From Melieria omissa (lineage: Eukaryota; Arthropoda; Insecta; Diptera; Ulidiidae): a stretch of 64,000 nucleotides of DNA. Shown in pieces: positions 11,211 through 21,429 of this stretch. Each line of letters begins with the position of its first letter. Position 1 is the first letter of the stretch. Made by a program: the position numbers and the translations under genes. The notes under the pieces were generated by a model. That model searched no databases. It was not told the DNA's origin and worked only from the letters and a program-made list of their open reading frames with translations. The stretch is from NCBI GenBank assembly GCA_963971225.1, contig OZ020269.1:8624201-8688200 (forward strand), in the 5' to 3' direction.

Positions 11211-11360
11211 TTCGTTGGGTAATCAATGCCAACGCTTTTTTGTATGCCGCGCATTTGAAGCTTCCAGTCGGGTGGTCATTTCCAGCTTCACCATTGTCAG
11301 AGGGTTGACAAAGTACACATTTTGGTGCGAGGTTGCAGTTTTTGGATGTGTGACGGGTCA
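11203..11360 (-). pseudogene. Remnant of retrotransposon ORF1 (gag) C-terminus
   Basis: About 50 residues upstream of ORF2 in the overlapping frame read HTSKNC-NLAPKCVLC and then NDHPTGSFKC, the tail of a gag zinc-knuckle series (C-x2-C-x11-H-x6-C). The stop TAA (11203-11205) lies inside the ORF2 start ATGATTAA. A complete R1 ORF1 would be several hundred residues; here recognisable gag stops near 11360. The frame continues into a low-complexity AAA-rich segment and meets a stop at 11494-11496, with no ATG. Confidence 0.75.
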
Positions 11361-12062
11361 AAAAAATCGTTTTTTTTTTTTCATAAATCACTTCTAAAAC
11401 ATGTTTAGAAGACGTGTATAAATGGATTTTTGTAAATTCGAAGCCGTTATCAAGTTGCACTTGTAAACCGGAGTAGGTATGCGGAGCGCATACCTACTCC
11501 GATCCAACTTAAAAACGCGTTTTTCTCAAAACACGTTTTTTCAAAACTGCTGCCACGATATCTCAAAAACTATTTCACTATTAATGCTCAACTTTTTACA
11601 CCATCTTGAGTACATGTCCAACTACAAATTAAGCTAAAAGAATTAAGATTGCTTCGTTACTTTTTTTTTCTTCAATTATATGCACGTGAAAAATAGTCGA
11701 AAAACTCATATTTTTTTTATGTTTAGGCAAAAAAATACTTTTTTTTGGAATTCGAACTTTCTTTTAGCTCAATTTGCAGTTTGAAGTCTCAGGAATGAAA
11801 TGGCGTTTGGTTTTTTGATTTCAGATAATTACAACGCCCGGAATCATGGCAGCAGTGGAGCAACTTTTTTTTTTTACGTCTTCCTGTTGAGTGGTGTAAC
11901 TCCGATACTAATCAATGGATTGGCTTCAAATAATTATAAAACTTTGTCGAAATGTACTCAAAGAAGAAAAAAAAAATTCAAAGTTATTTTACTTGAACGG
12001 TTTTTTTAATAATGACTGTCAAAAAAGGCATAAAAATACGGCCTTCACACTAGACGACCCCC
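11361..12062. other. Unassigned segment of the composite insertion
   Basis: AT-rich sequence with many homopolymer runs, no domain, and no match to other parts of the window. It lies between the gag stub and the truncated Tc1 copy. It ends with TTCACACTAGACGACCCCC, which may be the terminus of another element; I could not find a partner end. Confidence 0.5.
11470..11500. repeat. Perfect hairpin: 14-bp arms, 3-base loop
   Basis: GGAGTAGGTATGCG is followed by GAG-type loop sequence and its exact reverse complement ending CATACCTACTCC. It sits about 110 bp upstream of the gag stub, close to the break between retrotransposon and foreign DNA. Confidence 0.85.
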
Positions 12063-12671
12063 TTAATGGAAAATAACTTTCATCATCCAAAACAAATGAT
12101 TTTTTTGCATAATTTTTAACCATCCAGCGACACTGTCGTTTAACTGCCAAAATTTGTGTTTCTGAATACTCTGGAGCTCTGCTCTTTTTGCGACATATTA
12201 TTTTGAGTTTTTTTAGGGTTTTGCAGATGAAAGTCTGATGGCAATTAAATTCTTTAGCCGCGTCACGTTGACTTAACTTATCGTTATTGTTAAATTTTCC
12301 TTTAAGTCTTTCAACTGCACTTTTGGTCATTATTTGTGGTTTTTTCCGGTTCCACACTTCCTTTCTGATTTTCCCGTATTTAGAACCCTATAAATAGTCG
12401 AAATTGGAATGTTTTCCGCCTTGAAATGGTCCACTGTAAACTTTTTTCCACGCAAATTATTTTTTTTCGTAAAATTGTACAACGCGTGTACGAAGAGCTT
12501 CTTGCTTAGACATCATTTTCGGACGAATGAAATGAAATACAATTTTGAAAATATTTCGTGATTATATACGGTTTCCATAGAAACCAACGTGGGGACGGCC
12601 TACTTTGTATTGCCACTTGTTTTGTTTTTATAGGTATGCAAAGTTATTCTCATTTTCTTGTCATCACCCGT
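12063..12671 (-). mobile_element. Truncated Tc1/mariner copy
   Basis: Matches 2848-3453 of the full element, including the right terminal repeat (CATTTTCTTGTCATCACCCGT) and the TA beyond it. The other half, including the second and third catalytic residues and the left terminal repeat, is missing. Homology begins abruptly at TAATGGAAAATAAC. Confidence 0.9.
12064..12516 (-). pseudogene. N-terminal fragment of Tc1/mariner transposase
   Basis: About 90 residues from MTKSAVERLKG to VLDDESYFPL match the copy at 2270-3298, after which the frame runs into unrelated sequence. Only the helix-turn-helix-like region and the first catalytic aspartate remain. Upstream of this frame the same single-base frame breaks in A runs are seen as in copy 1, so the source was already damaged before duplication. 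One difference is a TAA in the copy-1 leader where this copy reads AAA. Confidence 0.85.
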
Positions 12672-12882
12672 TATATGGTTTGTTCGCTACTCCATCTCTG
12701 GTAGAAAATCCATCTATTCTGAGAGAGAACACATTGAAAATGGCAGCGGCAAGACCATATCTGTCAAAGTATAAAATCTCAAAATTCTTTCTGTTTCTGC
12801 CGCTTTTATTGTATTCAAATAGCTTATTACACTTCGACAGTTGAAGTCGACACCATTTTGAAGTTGTGTGGCCGTGTCGCTT
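12672..12882. repeat. Flank shared by both Tc1 copies (copy 2)
   Basis: Near-identical to 3454-3664. Copy 2 is cut at GTGTCGCTT by the TIR element 12883-13915 and resumes at 13916 as TTTCGTCTTCAATG, matching 3663-3676. Confidence 0.88.
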
Positions 12883-13915
12883 CCCAGTAAACATTGAAGC
12901 AAGCCTTTGATATATTTTTGAAATTCAATTTGATAACAAGCACTTGATAACAAGTTGATATCAAGTTTGAATTCTCAAAGGTTTGCAAAAGGCTTGCCTT
13001 CGGCTTGCTATCAACTTGCAATCAAGTTGAAAAATTTTGAATTTTGAGAGGATCGAAGAAGGCTGTGAATTTTCAGTGAATTGAATTCAATTGTTCATTC
13101 GTGTCGTCGCAAACAGTCGGTAAGGATCGTCGTAATTTATAAGATAACTTTATAACTTTTTAAAAGAAATAAAAAAATAAAAATTAATAAGAGCATACAA
13201 AAAAAGTGAAAAATGAGTGCGGTCAAGTGATTAAGTGTTTGATGACACCAGCGCCACCCAATGAGATTAACAACGGTCCGGTGGAGTCCGGCGCCGCCTC
13301 TCAGCTAAAAACGGAAGACATTGCATCACCGATTTACTCATCCTTCAGCGAGGAAGACGATGAGGTGGATGAGGAGCTGGAAGATGTTGCGGGAAGCAAA
13401 AACACATCATCCATAAGGGCGTCATTGGCAGAATGGGCTACAAAGCACAAAGCTGCATACCAAACGAAATTAAAAAAAATTTAAACAATAATTTAAGTTT
13501 ATTAACAACTATGTTAGAACTACATCAATGTTTTAAGAATATATGCAAATGAATTGCAAAATAAAAATAACAGACTTATTACAAAGTGTAGAAATTTCAA
13601 TACGTACAAAACTGATTGGGACTAGTGGAATTGGAACTGTTGACAAAAGCTTACAAATACACTTGAAATCAATATTGATATCAAGCCCTGTAGCTTTGAA
13701 AAGAGGTTTGCTCTCAACTTGCCATACGCTTGCCATGAATTTGAAAACAATAGCAATTTCAAATTGCTAAACTTCTTCCCTTTTTATTGAAAAAGCTATT
13801 GTTTTCAAGTTGATATCAAGCCAAAAGCAAGTGTTGATTTCAAAGGTAAGTGTTGAGAAACATGCTTGATATCAAGTTGCTAGCAATTTCATAACAAGCC
13901 CAAATGTTTACTGGG
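12883..13915. mobile_element. Unclassified 1.03-kb TIR DNA transposon (CCCAGTAAACATT)
   Basis: The left end is CCCAGTAAACATT and the right end is its inverse. Copy 1 of the flank gives the empty site: GC-TT-TCGTCC becomes GC-TT, element, TT-TCGTC, so the duplication is TT. Both subterminal regions are packed with variants of CAAGTTGATATCAAG and GCTTGC in both orientations (12900-13035 and 13675-13905), probably transposase-binding repeats. The interior holds one short reading frame. A 2-bp TT duplication with this terminus does not match a superfamily I can name. It is too short for a transposase, so it is non-autonomous. Confidence 0.8.
13242..13484 (+). CDS. Hypothetical 80-residue protein inside the TIR element
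   Basis: Starts at the first in-frame ATG (MTPAPPNEINNG) and ends at TAA 13482-13484. It has an acidic middle (EEDDEVDEELEDVAG) and a C-terminal segment SIRASLAEWATKHKAAYQ followed by a lysine-rich end. A better-placed ATG at 13214 (MSAVK) opens a frame closed after five codons, so the original N-terminus may be frameshifted. The SLAEWATKHK piece recalls conserved domains of transposon-linked insect proteins, but that is memory, not a search. It is probably a remnant of a larger gene of the parent element. Not a host gene. Confidence 0.4.
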   Translation: MTPAPPNEINNGPVESGAASQLKTEDIASPIYSSFSEEDDEVDEELEDVAGSKNTSSIRASLAEWATKHKAAYQTKLKKI

Positions 13916-13929
13916 TTTCGTCTTCAATG

Positions 13930-14006
13930 CACACACATACGCAGTTGTAAGCCTGTAGCGGAAATATCTTACGTGGCGCTACATGTGTGCGTATGCGCGT
14001 GTATGT
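13930..14006. repeat. 77-bp target-site duplication, right copy
   Basis: Identical to 7800-7876. In this copy it continues into GTGTGTGTGTGTTCG, the pre-insertion sequence, whereas the left copy runs into poly-T. Confidence 0.9.
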
Positions 14007-15160
14007 GTGTGTGTGTGTTCGTGTAAAGGTTTTAGGAAACTTTTGCTGCATAATTATCAAATCCATTAGTCTTTTGTGGCAGTGGCTGAGGCAGAGCGAC
14101 GGCAATGCGAGGCGGCATTTGTGGGCTGTGAACTGCTGCCGTCGAGCGATGTAAAGAAATTTTGAATTTTGCAACACACACACAATCTAACAGTTGGGAG
14201 GGGCAAAATTGGGCAATTTTAACCGCAAGTGTACGAAATAAATTGCAACCCTGCACACCCATACACCCACACTTTTTTTTTTGCTAAAAATAGAGAAAAC
14301 CAGCCAAAATAAACGCAAAATCTCGAGTCAAGAAGTGAATTTTATCTGCTAAGCAATAAATTCAAACGCCATTCAGTGTAGTGTGGGAGCAGCAATAGTG
14401 ATGCTGTTGTTGTTATTATTGTTGATGGTAGTCTGCCAAAGGTTGCCGCACATTTTAATGGTATTTTAAATGTACACAACAGAGAAGCAGAATCAGAGGC
14501 AGATACGCTGGCGGCAGCGTTGCCATTAATGTCAACTCTTTTTGTTAGCGCCAAAAAAGTAGAGTGGAGAGCAGGCAAGGAACGGTGGGGAAACACGGTA
14601 CGGTACGAAAAGTTTCATTGCAAATAGGGCACGTAATTAAATGTCTGTCTGTCTGCTTGTCTGTTTGTTTGTCTTAATTGAGCTCCCACACCAAAACGTT
14701 GACTGCGTATCATTCGAAATTCGTTTGCAGTGTTGAAGCGTAATTTTACATTTCAATTCCACTGTGCACTTGTAATTGCGGTTGATGTATTCAGTAGCAA
14801 GTTGGGTACCTTCGGGTCTTTACATTTGCTGTTGGTGTTGATTTTTAATAATAAAAGTAGTTATTGGTGTGGGAAAGGATGCCTTGTGAGTGTTGTTTTT
14901 GAGTTGTAGTCCTTGTTTTATTTATCTTTGGTGTAAATCTACGCAGTTGCGTTGCTTGGCAACGATATTGCAAAAGCTTTTGAGATGAAGTTTGCGGATT
15001 TAAGGGCATTTGGTGTGAAGTTTTCGATAGGCGAGTAGCCTCGAGACTGCAAAAGTAACTTGACCTGAAAATATTAGGTTGGTTTTTATCTACAGAACTG
15101 GGAATGTTTATATGAATAGACAGACAACTATTTTTAAACAATTTATTCATTGTATATGAA
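14007..15160. other. Non-coding DNA
   Basis: A (TG)n tract at 14001-14020 and a GTCT-type run near 14642-14672 are visible. No gene is supported; open frames here are short and overlap on both strands. Confidence 0.5.
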
Positions 15161-15165
15161 GAAAA

Positions 15166-16530
15166 TTTCAGACCATTTCTTAGGTGGTATCACTGGTATC
15201 ACTTCTCCCTTTTATATATCAAAAAATATTTTCTTAAAGGATCGAAATAACAATTTTTAATTCACATAAAAACTTTCGATAGGGTCCTGAAAGACCTTTT
15301 GTCCCAAACAAAAACTTTCCAAAAAATCAAATTCACAATTTTTTAACCAAATTTTGTATATGTAAGAATGTTTACGATTGGGTTACGAAAGATTATGTTT
15401 TACGTGGTATCACTGTCTCCAAAACAGAGAAAGTCTGTAAAAAAAAAAATTTCCTAAAGGATCGAAATAACAATTTTTAATTCACATAAAAAGTTTCCAT
15501 AGGGTCCTGAAATACCTATTTTTAATTGGTATCACTGTCTCCATAACAGAGAAATATCTTCTTATCGTTTTGTCCCAAACAAAAACTTTCCAAAAAATCA
15601 AATTAACAATTTTTAAACCAAATTTTGTACATGTAAGAATGTTTCGATTGGGTCACGAAGGATTATGTCTTAGGAGGTATCACTGTCTCCAAAACAGAGA
15701 AAGTCTGTAAAAAAAAAATTTCCTAAAAGATCAAAATAACAATTTTTAATCCACATAAAAAGTTCCGATTGGGTCCTGAAAGACCAGTTTTTAGGTGGTA
15801 TCATTGTCTCCATAACAGAGAAATAACTTCTTTTCGTTTTGTCCCAAAAAATATTTTCTTAAAGGATCAAAATAACAATTTTCAAATCATATTTCCATTG
15901 TATATGAAAGAAAGTTTCGATTGGGTCACGAAAGATTTTGTCTTAACTAGGTGGCATCACTCTCTCTCTAAAACAGAGAAAGTCAGTGGCTCCATAACAG
16001 AGAAAAAACGTTTCTCTCTTCTGACCCAAATAATATTTTCTTAAAGGATCAAATTATGTTTTCATTGTACATGAAAAAAGTTTCGATTGAGCCACAAAAG
16101 ACCACTTCTCAGGCATCACTGGCTTCGTAATAGAGAGTAAAAACTTCTAGCTTGGTCGAAATTACTCTAAGGAACCGTGGATAGTTCCATTCAAAATATT
16201 TTCAAAAAATATTATTTTCAAATATTTTTTTCATTCTAGTTATTTACATGAAAATTTGTTAATTAAATCAAATTATTTTTTTTATTCTATGTTTTTTTGG
16301 ATTTCAAAAACCATTTCTCAGGGGTACAAACAGCAAGATAAACTTTTCTTCCGTTCGATATTACTTTTAGCCCAATTAAAAATTTTTATTTAAAACATTA
16401 ATACAACAATTTTCAAACCAGTTTTTCAAAGTATGTGAAAGACTTTAAAATAGAACACGAAAGACCACTGCGCAGGTGGTATCATTACACTATAGGGGGA
16501 AAAAAACGTTTGTCTCGGTCAAAATTATTT
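15166..16530 (+). repeat. Diverged tandem repeats with a GGTATCACTG phrase
   Basis: Blocks share GGTATCACTGTCTCC, AAACAGAGAAAGTC, a TAAAGGATCGAAATAACAA segment, a GATTGGGTCACGAAAG or TAGGGTCCTGAAAGACC segment, and TTTTGTCCCAAACAAAAAC. Sites lie near 15187, 15403, 15529, 15677, 15797, 15951 and 16478. The half-unit is roughly 130 bp and the full unit about 260 bp, with divergence rising to the right. Confidence 0.75.
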
Positions 16531-17094
16531 TCAGGGGCAATGAATTAAACTGATCCAACTTAAAATATTTTCTTAAAACATTAAGTTGAACAAAATTGTA
16601 TAGATTTAAGACTCTTTAGTGAAGCATTTAACTTAGTAAGAGTTGTGAGCGACACTGTAAATGCTTCACTATCGAACCAGCTAAACTTCGTCAAGAAGTC
16701 AAATTGGTTAATTGATTCAATCCGAGTTAAGAAGCAGTTGGATATTGTTCCACTTATAAGAAAGGACTCACAATGGATCTTTTTGAGGCCTCCAACCTTA
16801 CAACCTCACCTACCCCAATATTTAGTACGTAAGACTGAAACTCAGATTGAAAAAATGAAATGAATTGAGTGGAGCAAAACGGACAGGACAAGGTAACACG
16901 GACTGGACGAAAATACGGACGAATACAGCACTGAGCGGACGGAGACTTGACGAGACGCGGACAAAATAACGGCACAATCGGACGGCTTTGAATAGAACAA
17001 ACAAAAAAGGAAAAACGGACAGTCAGTCAGTCGACGATCGGACAGCAGCGAGGGAACAAACCGTGTAACCCAAAATTTGTAATAAAATTGAAAA
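16531..17094. other. Non-coding DNA
   Basis: Contains a run of ACGGAC-like words at about 16880-17045, a loose short-period repeat. Nothing else is recognised. Confidence 0.45.
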
Positions 17095-17097
17095 TAA

Positions 17098-17687
17098 CAG
17101 CCCGATTCTGTACACTTGATAAATTCACCAAATTGACTATTTGTCAAGTTTTTATTATTTGTCAAGAATCGGTATTCTATCCCAAAAATAAAAGCTCTTT
17201 TCTTGATAAATTGTCAAAAGTGTGAATGCTATTGACAACATCATACAAATTGAAATTTTGCCTATTGAAAATGGAAGAATTGTGCATGTTTACACTTTTA
17301 CATCAGTGAAAATAAAAAAAAATTCCGTTACCTCCCACGAATTATTTTTTGTATGCAAAAAGCGCCTATTGTGATGAAACTATTAAAAAAAAACGTACGA
17401 ACTTATTTCCAGCCCAGCCAGGATTCGAACCGGGGGCGCTCGGTATGAGAAGCCAGCGCGTACCCGCTGGGCTATCAAGGCCGGTTTTTTTCTGCAAAAC
17501 TTTAGTTAAACTTTTTGTCTTATTTTTTGACAATTTGACAAATGTCGCATATTCACCTTATGTTGAATTAAATGAGCTTTTTACTTTATCAATGTTGCAT
17601 CAGAATAACAGCAAAGCTTTTGCTTGATAAAAATCTTGACAAAATTTCTTGATAAAAAATTTGTCAAGAATACACAGAATCAGGCTG
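17098..17687. mobile_element. PIF/Harbinger-like element with TAA duplication
   Basis: The 590-bp element begins CAGCCCGATTCTGT and its right end, read inward, is CAGCCTGATTCTGT. It is flanked by TAA at 17095-17097 and 17688-17690, the 3-bp duplication typical of PIF/Harbinger. The subterminal parts are rich in CTTGATAAA and TTGTCAAG. It carries no transposase. Unusually, its interior holds a tRNA-like sequence. Confidence 0.75.
17411..17482 (-). tRNA. tRNA-like sequence or tRNA pseudogene
   Basis: On the minus strand a 72-nt body reads GGCCTTG, then TAGCCCAGCGGG, then GGTTCGAATCC and CTGGGCT. The A box fits TRGCNNAGYNGG and the B box fits GGTTCRANTCC exactly. The acceptor pairs at six of seven positions with wobbles and the T stem has one mismatch. 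The anticodon stem is poor: CTGGC against ACCGA. The anticodon would be CUC if the loop is read TTCTCAT, but that is uncertain. It is more likely a pseudo-tRNA carried by the surrounding element than a working gene. Confidence 0.55.
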
Positions 17688-17690
17688 TAA

Positions 17691-20600
17691 AACTGAAATA
17701 AAGAATAAAATAAACAATGAAAAAAAAACCAGTGGACCCACATAAATATCCAAATAACGATCATTCAACATTAGTTACGCATTTACATTTTTTAATTTGT
17801 ATTTTTTAAAGCTTTTTCGTGCCTTTCAACTTTGTGTTAAAAAGAAATCTGAACAGTATTTAAAAGAAAAAGTGGTGTCAAAAAACCATAGCCGCAATAT
17901 TTGACTTCCTAATGCGATGATTCGAAACTCTCACTTGTCTGACTTGTGGCATTTGCTGCCTGTCTTCAGCAAGTTGCCACATGGCGTGTCGCTGAACGCG
18001 AATTAATTTCACTTGCCCAGACGAGTTTGTCAAAATATAAACGTTAATCATATAAATAATTCACAAATCCACAAAAAATACAACAAAAACTATATTCAAA
18101 CGTCTCAAGCAGTTTGTGGCATCGAATTTGGGCGCCATGCGCCAACGGGCATAACATTTTTTAATATCAACATTTTGCAAAAAACAAGTGGAAAATGCGC
18201 TTACAAAAAATTCCCATAAGCTGGCTGGTAATTAATTAACAACATATCTGTGGCGGCTGCCGAAGAGAATTGGCGGCAATTAATTTTGGTGTTAAAACGC
18301 CAAAGTGCGTCAGCGTGGGGTAAATGTATAAAATTTAGCAAAAACAACAAATAAGCATCACACAATGTGGCAAATTATGCAGAAAACACAAACATTATGG
18401 TTATTGTTGTTTTTTTTGAAATAGTTTTATGTGTTTTTGGAAAATTAGTTGCACTACTCGAGTGCCATTTAGTTTATTTATAATTTCTTGTTGTGGTTGT
18501 GGCGAAAAATGGAAAATTAAAATTTCGCCAAACTAAAAGCGTGAAATTGTTTGTGTAGCTTTGTTTTGTGTGTGAGTGTGTGTGTGAATGTGGTTCGCAT
18601 GTGTGCAAATGCCAGTTAATTAATTAATTTATGGCTTTGTGGCGCCAGGTGGTGGTTGTTGTTGTTGTTGCTGTGCGATTTTTACATGCATTTTCAATTG
18701 CAATTAAAATGGCAGACAGAGAGACACACACACATATAAATGTATTAGTTGGCGCCTAATGGTTAATGTTGCAAAAATGTTGCTGCATGAAATTTTTATC
18801 GGCACATTGGCTGTCAGTGTCACAACAATAAATGCAACAACAAGGACAATTTAAAAACTAAAAACAACAACTACAAAAGGCATTAATAGAAACTAAGTTT
18901 TATTAGCAAAACAGTAACCAGTTACAACTGACCAGTGTTGCCAGCTGAAGTTTAAATAACCATTTAATTCACAATGAATTTTAAGAGTGAATAATTTAAG
19001 GTTTTGGACAATTGGTTTTAAATGAACACTTTTGTTAGTTTATTGAATTTATTTTCTGAATTTATTTAAGCTAAAACTAGCATTAAAATAATTTTTAGCT
19101 ATTTTCTATTTTTTTTAATTACTTTTTATAATTAATAAAATTTTTTAAGCCTTAGTTCCACTCAAATTTTTTTTTTATTTTCTCTGAAAGATCTTTAAAT
19201 ATTTTTTTAAAACATTCTGGCAACACTGCCGAAGGCTGCTAACTGCAACAGCGCCAACCAGAACTGTCAGAAATTGATTTGAAAATTGGCAGCAAATTAA
19301 TGAAGCAGCACAAGGCGCGCTGCCAGCCAGCAAATGCAAACAACTTCATTAATTGAATTTGCAATTGAAATTTCAAACTGACGGCCAATTGTGCGCTGAA
19401 TTGCTGAATTGAACTTGCAATGGAAAAAATGTGTTTGGCATTTCATTTGTGGCTAAATAAATTAGGCAGATGCCGGTTTTGCAGCAATAATGCAATGATG
19501 GCGTTAAATGATTTCTGATGTGTAAACAGAAAGAAAAAATAAGCAAACGAAATATGTTTTACAACAAAAATAATATTGGTATTTACTAACAATTTACCAA
19601 TTAATTAAAATTTCAAAAATCTCATGCAAGTTTCAATGTCAAGGCCAATCCACACCATGATTCCTTCATGTATTTCAGCCACACACAAACACACACACAC
19701 ACAAACATACCTCAAATTGATTCCTCAATTTTGCCGCACTACGTTTTAATTAACAATTAACAACTCATACAAATACAACATTTCAGCTGTCAAGCATAGA
19801 AGTTCAACTTCAAAGCCACACCACACACGCACACAGCGGCGGCAGCGTCTCGAGTTGCCGTCCACATTTATATTTTACATTCTCACATTAAAATAAATGA
19901 TAGTGCAAGAGCCCAGAAATATTACACACCAATCACGGCTTAATAAACGGCAATTTCTCGTTAAACCAATGAAAGAACCAACGAAAAAACGCAACGAGCT
20001 CAGTAAACAAAGCAACAATTACAGCCTTTCAAAAGTCGAAAAATTAAAAGCACATCTCGACAGCAAAGTGGCATTCGATTCAGCGCAAATGAAGTCATTA
20101 GACGCAGATCGAAAACGCTAAAAAGCCACGAACTATTATGGCCCCAAGACGGTTAGAAGTGGCTGCCAAGACACAAGCAGCCAGCGGTTGCCAAAGCAAG
20201 AGCAGTCAATGTGAGTTGTTTCCGTCGGTGCTCAGCGACTTGATTATGCGGTGCTCAAAATTTTTCGAACAAGCTTTTTTCCACTTCAAGCGAAAACATT
20301 GACAAAAGTAGTTTAAGAAATAAACTCACAACAGAGTAAAAATTATGCGAAGTTCTGGTTAAAACTGAGAGCGAGATATGGTGCGCAGTTTTCCGAGAAG
20401 AAAGAATTAGTGGGAAGTGAGGTAATTCTTGCCAAAATTGCAAGGATTTTGTTACGAATCTTCTGAGTTTGCTTAGGGTTAGAGAACGAGGCATGAAAAC
20501 GCTGACCTCATGAATTGTGTGTAGTGATGAAATCAGCCATCAGGTTTGTGAACTTTTTCCTAGGTTTAGAAAGAATTTTGTTAGCTTCCTGTTGGGATTA

Positions 20601-20719
20601 AGCAGTTTTGATGCTGCTCCAATTGGACTGATGTACAAATCTATATAATCAAAACTATATCGCCACAAAGCAATTGTATATTTAGTCTGTAATTTGTTTA
20701 AATTTTAGTTTTAATATCG
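17691..20719. other. Non-coding AT-rich DNA
   Basis: Includes a GTT run at about 18655-18672, CA tracts near 18727 and 19680, and several AATT-rich stretches. No coding region, RNA gene or bounded element is supported. Confidence 0.5.
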
Positions 20720-20755
20720 AGTCTCACAGACTGGATGTACACAGTCTGTGAGACT
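20720..20755. repeat. Perfect hairpin: 14-bp arms, 8-base loop
   Basis: AGTCTCACAGACTG is followed by GATGTACA and the exact reverse complement CAGTCTGTGAGACT. A short (AATTG)n run follows at about 20786. It could be a protein-binding palindrome or a mobile-element remnant. Confidence 0.85.
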
Positions 20756-21429
20756 ACTAAATATCATGGACTGAATGAAACAAAATTGAATTGAATTGAA
20801 TTGAAAATGTCTTCTGTTATAAGACCGAACATTCTATAATAGGTCACTAGTTTTTATATACTTCCATTTCCGCTTTTATAGCTTCTTCGACCGTACAAAC
20901 CACTCGATTGTGTCCTGTAATAAGAGACAGAAAAGGCTTAGGGAGATCTTTTTTACCCTTTCGACCCCCTGTGTCTCGATATTAATATTTTGTTATTTAA
21001 ATCCTGAAACTTTTTCCCAAGAAGTGTGCACACTAGTGCACATTTAAAGTCGCCACAGCTCTTTGTTAGAGTTCTAGAGCTAGTTTACTTTTGAACAATT
21101 TTAGCTAAAAACGGGTTAAATAAATTTTGTATAACTTTTTTTTAATTATAGAAAAAATTTTTAATATTTATGAAAAAATACAAAATTGTTACTTTTTGAA
21201 TTTATTTAATCATTGTTAAAGAAACAGGGTTTTGATCAAACGCGCCTAATTCATAGACTTCAATTACAACACAAACTTTCGCTGATATCGCTGCAAATTA
21301 TTGAAAATTATTGAAAATTATTTTGGGATAACAGTAAAATTGTAATTTGTAATTTGGTTTGAATTCACGTTTAAAAATATTAATTTGTTGCTATTCGAAA
21401 ACATTCAAATGCTTTTGAATAGGATACTT
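20756..21429. other. Non-coding AT-rich DNA
   Basis: No gene or structured repeat recognised apart from the short AATTG run. Confidence 0.45.

Larger units (their letters stand above)
7877..11360 (-). mobile_element. R1-clade non-LTR retrotransposon (Waldo-like), 5' truncated
   Basis: The element has a poly(A) tail (poly-T at 7877-7925 on the plus strand), a 3' UTR of about 230 bp (7926-8156), complete ORF2 and the last part of ORF1. It joins its target within ACAY-type sequence: the minus strand reads ACATACACGCGC directly after the poly(A), next to a (TG/CA)n run at 14001-14020. Waldo elements of the R1 clade are known to target ACAY repeats, so a Waldo-like assignment is reasonable but inferred. 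The upstream part of ORF1 and any native 5' UTR are missing. Confidence 0.85.
7877..13929 (-). mobile_element. Composite insertion bounded by a 77-bp duplication
   Basis: Everything between the two 77-bp copies was probably gained as one unit, or by nested events. On the minus strand the 3' end is a poly(A) of about 50, then an R1-clade 3' UTR, an intact ORF2 and a stub of ORF1. Beyond about 11360 the retrotransposon homology stops. A mosaic follows: unknown sequence, a truncated Tc1 copy, the Tc1 flank interrupted by a 1.03-kb TIR element, and the second target copy. Retrotransposition with template switching would explain retrotransposon and foreign sequence sharing one duplication. Later nested insertions into a normal element are the alternative. 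Confidence 0.7.

Noticed and set aside
18749..18766. GGCGCCTAATGGTTAATG as another motif copy
   Set aside because: Matches only the first nine bases of the motif. The same applies to the TTAGGCGCC at 6329.
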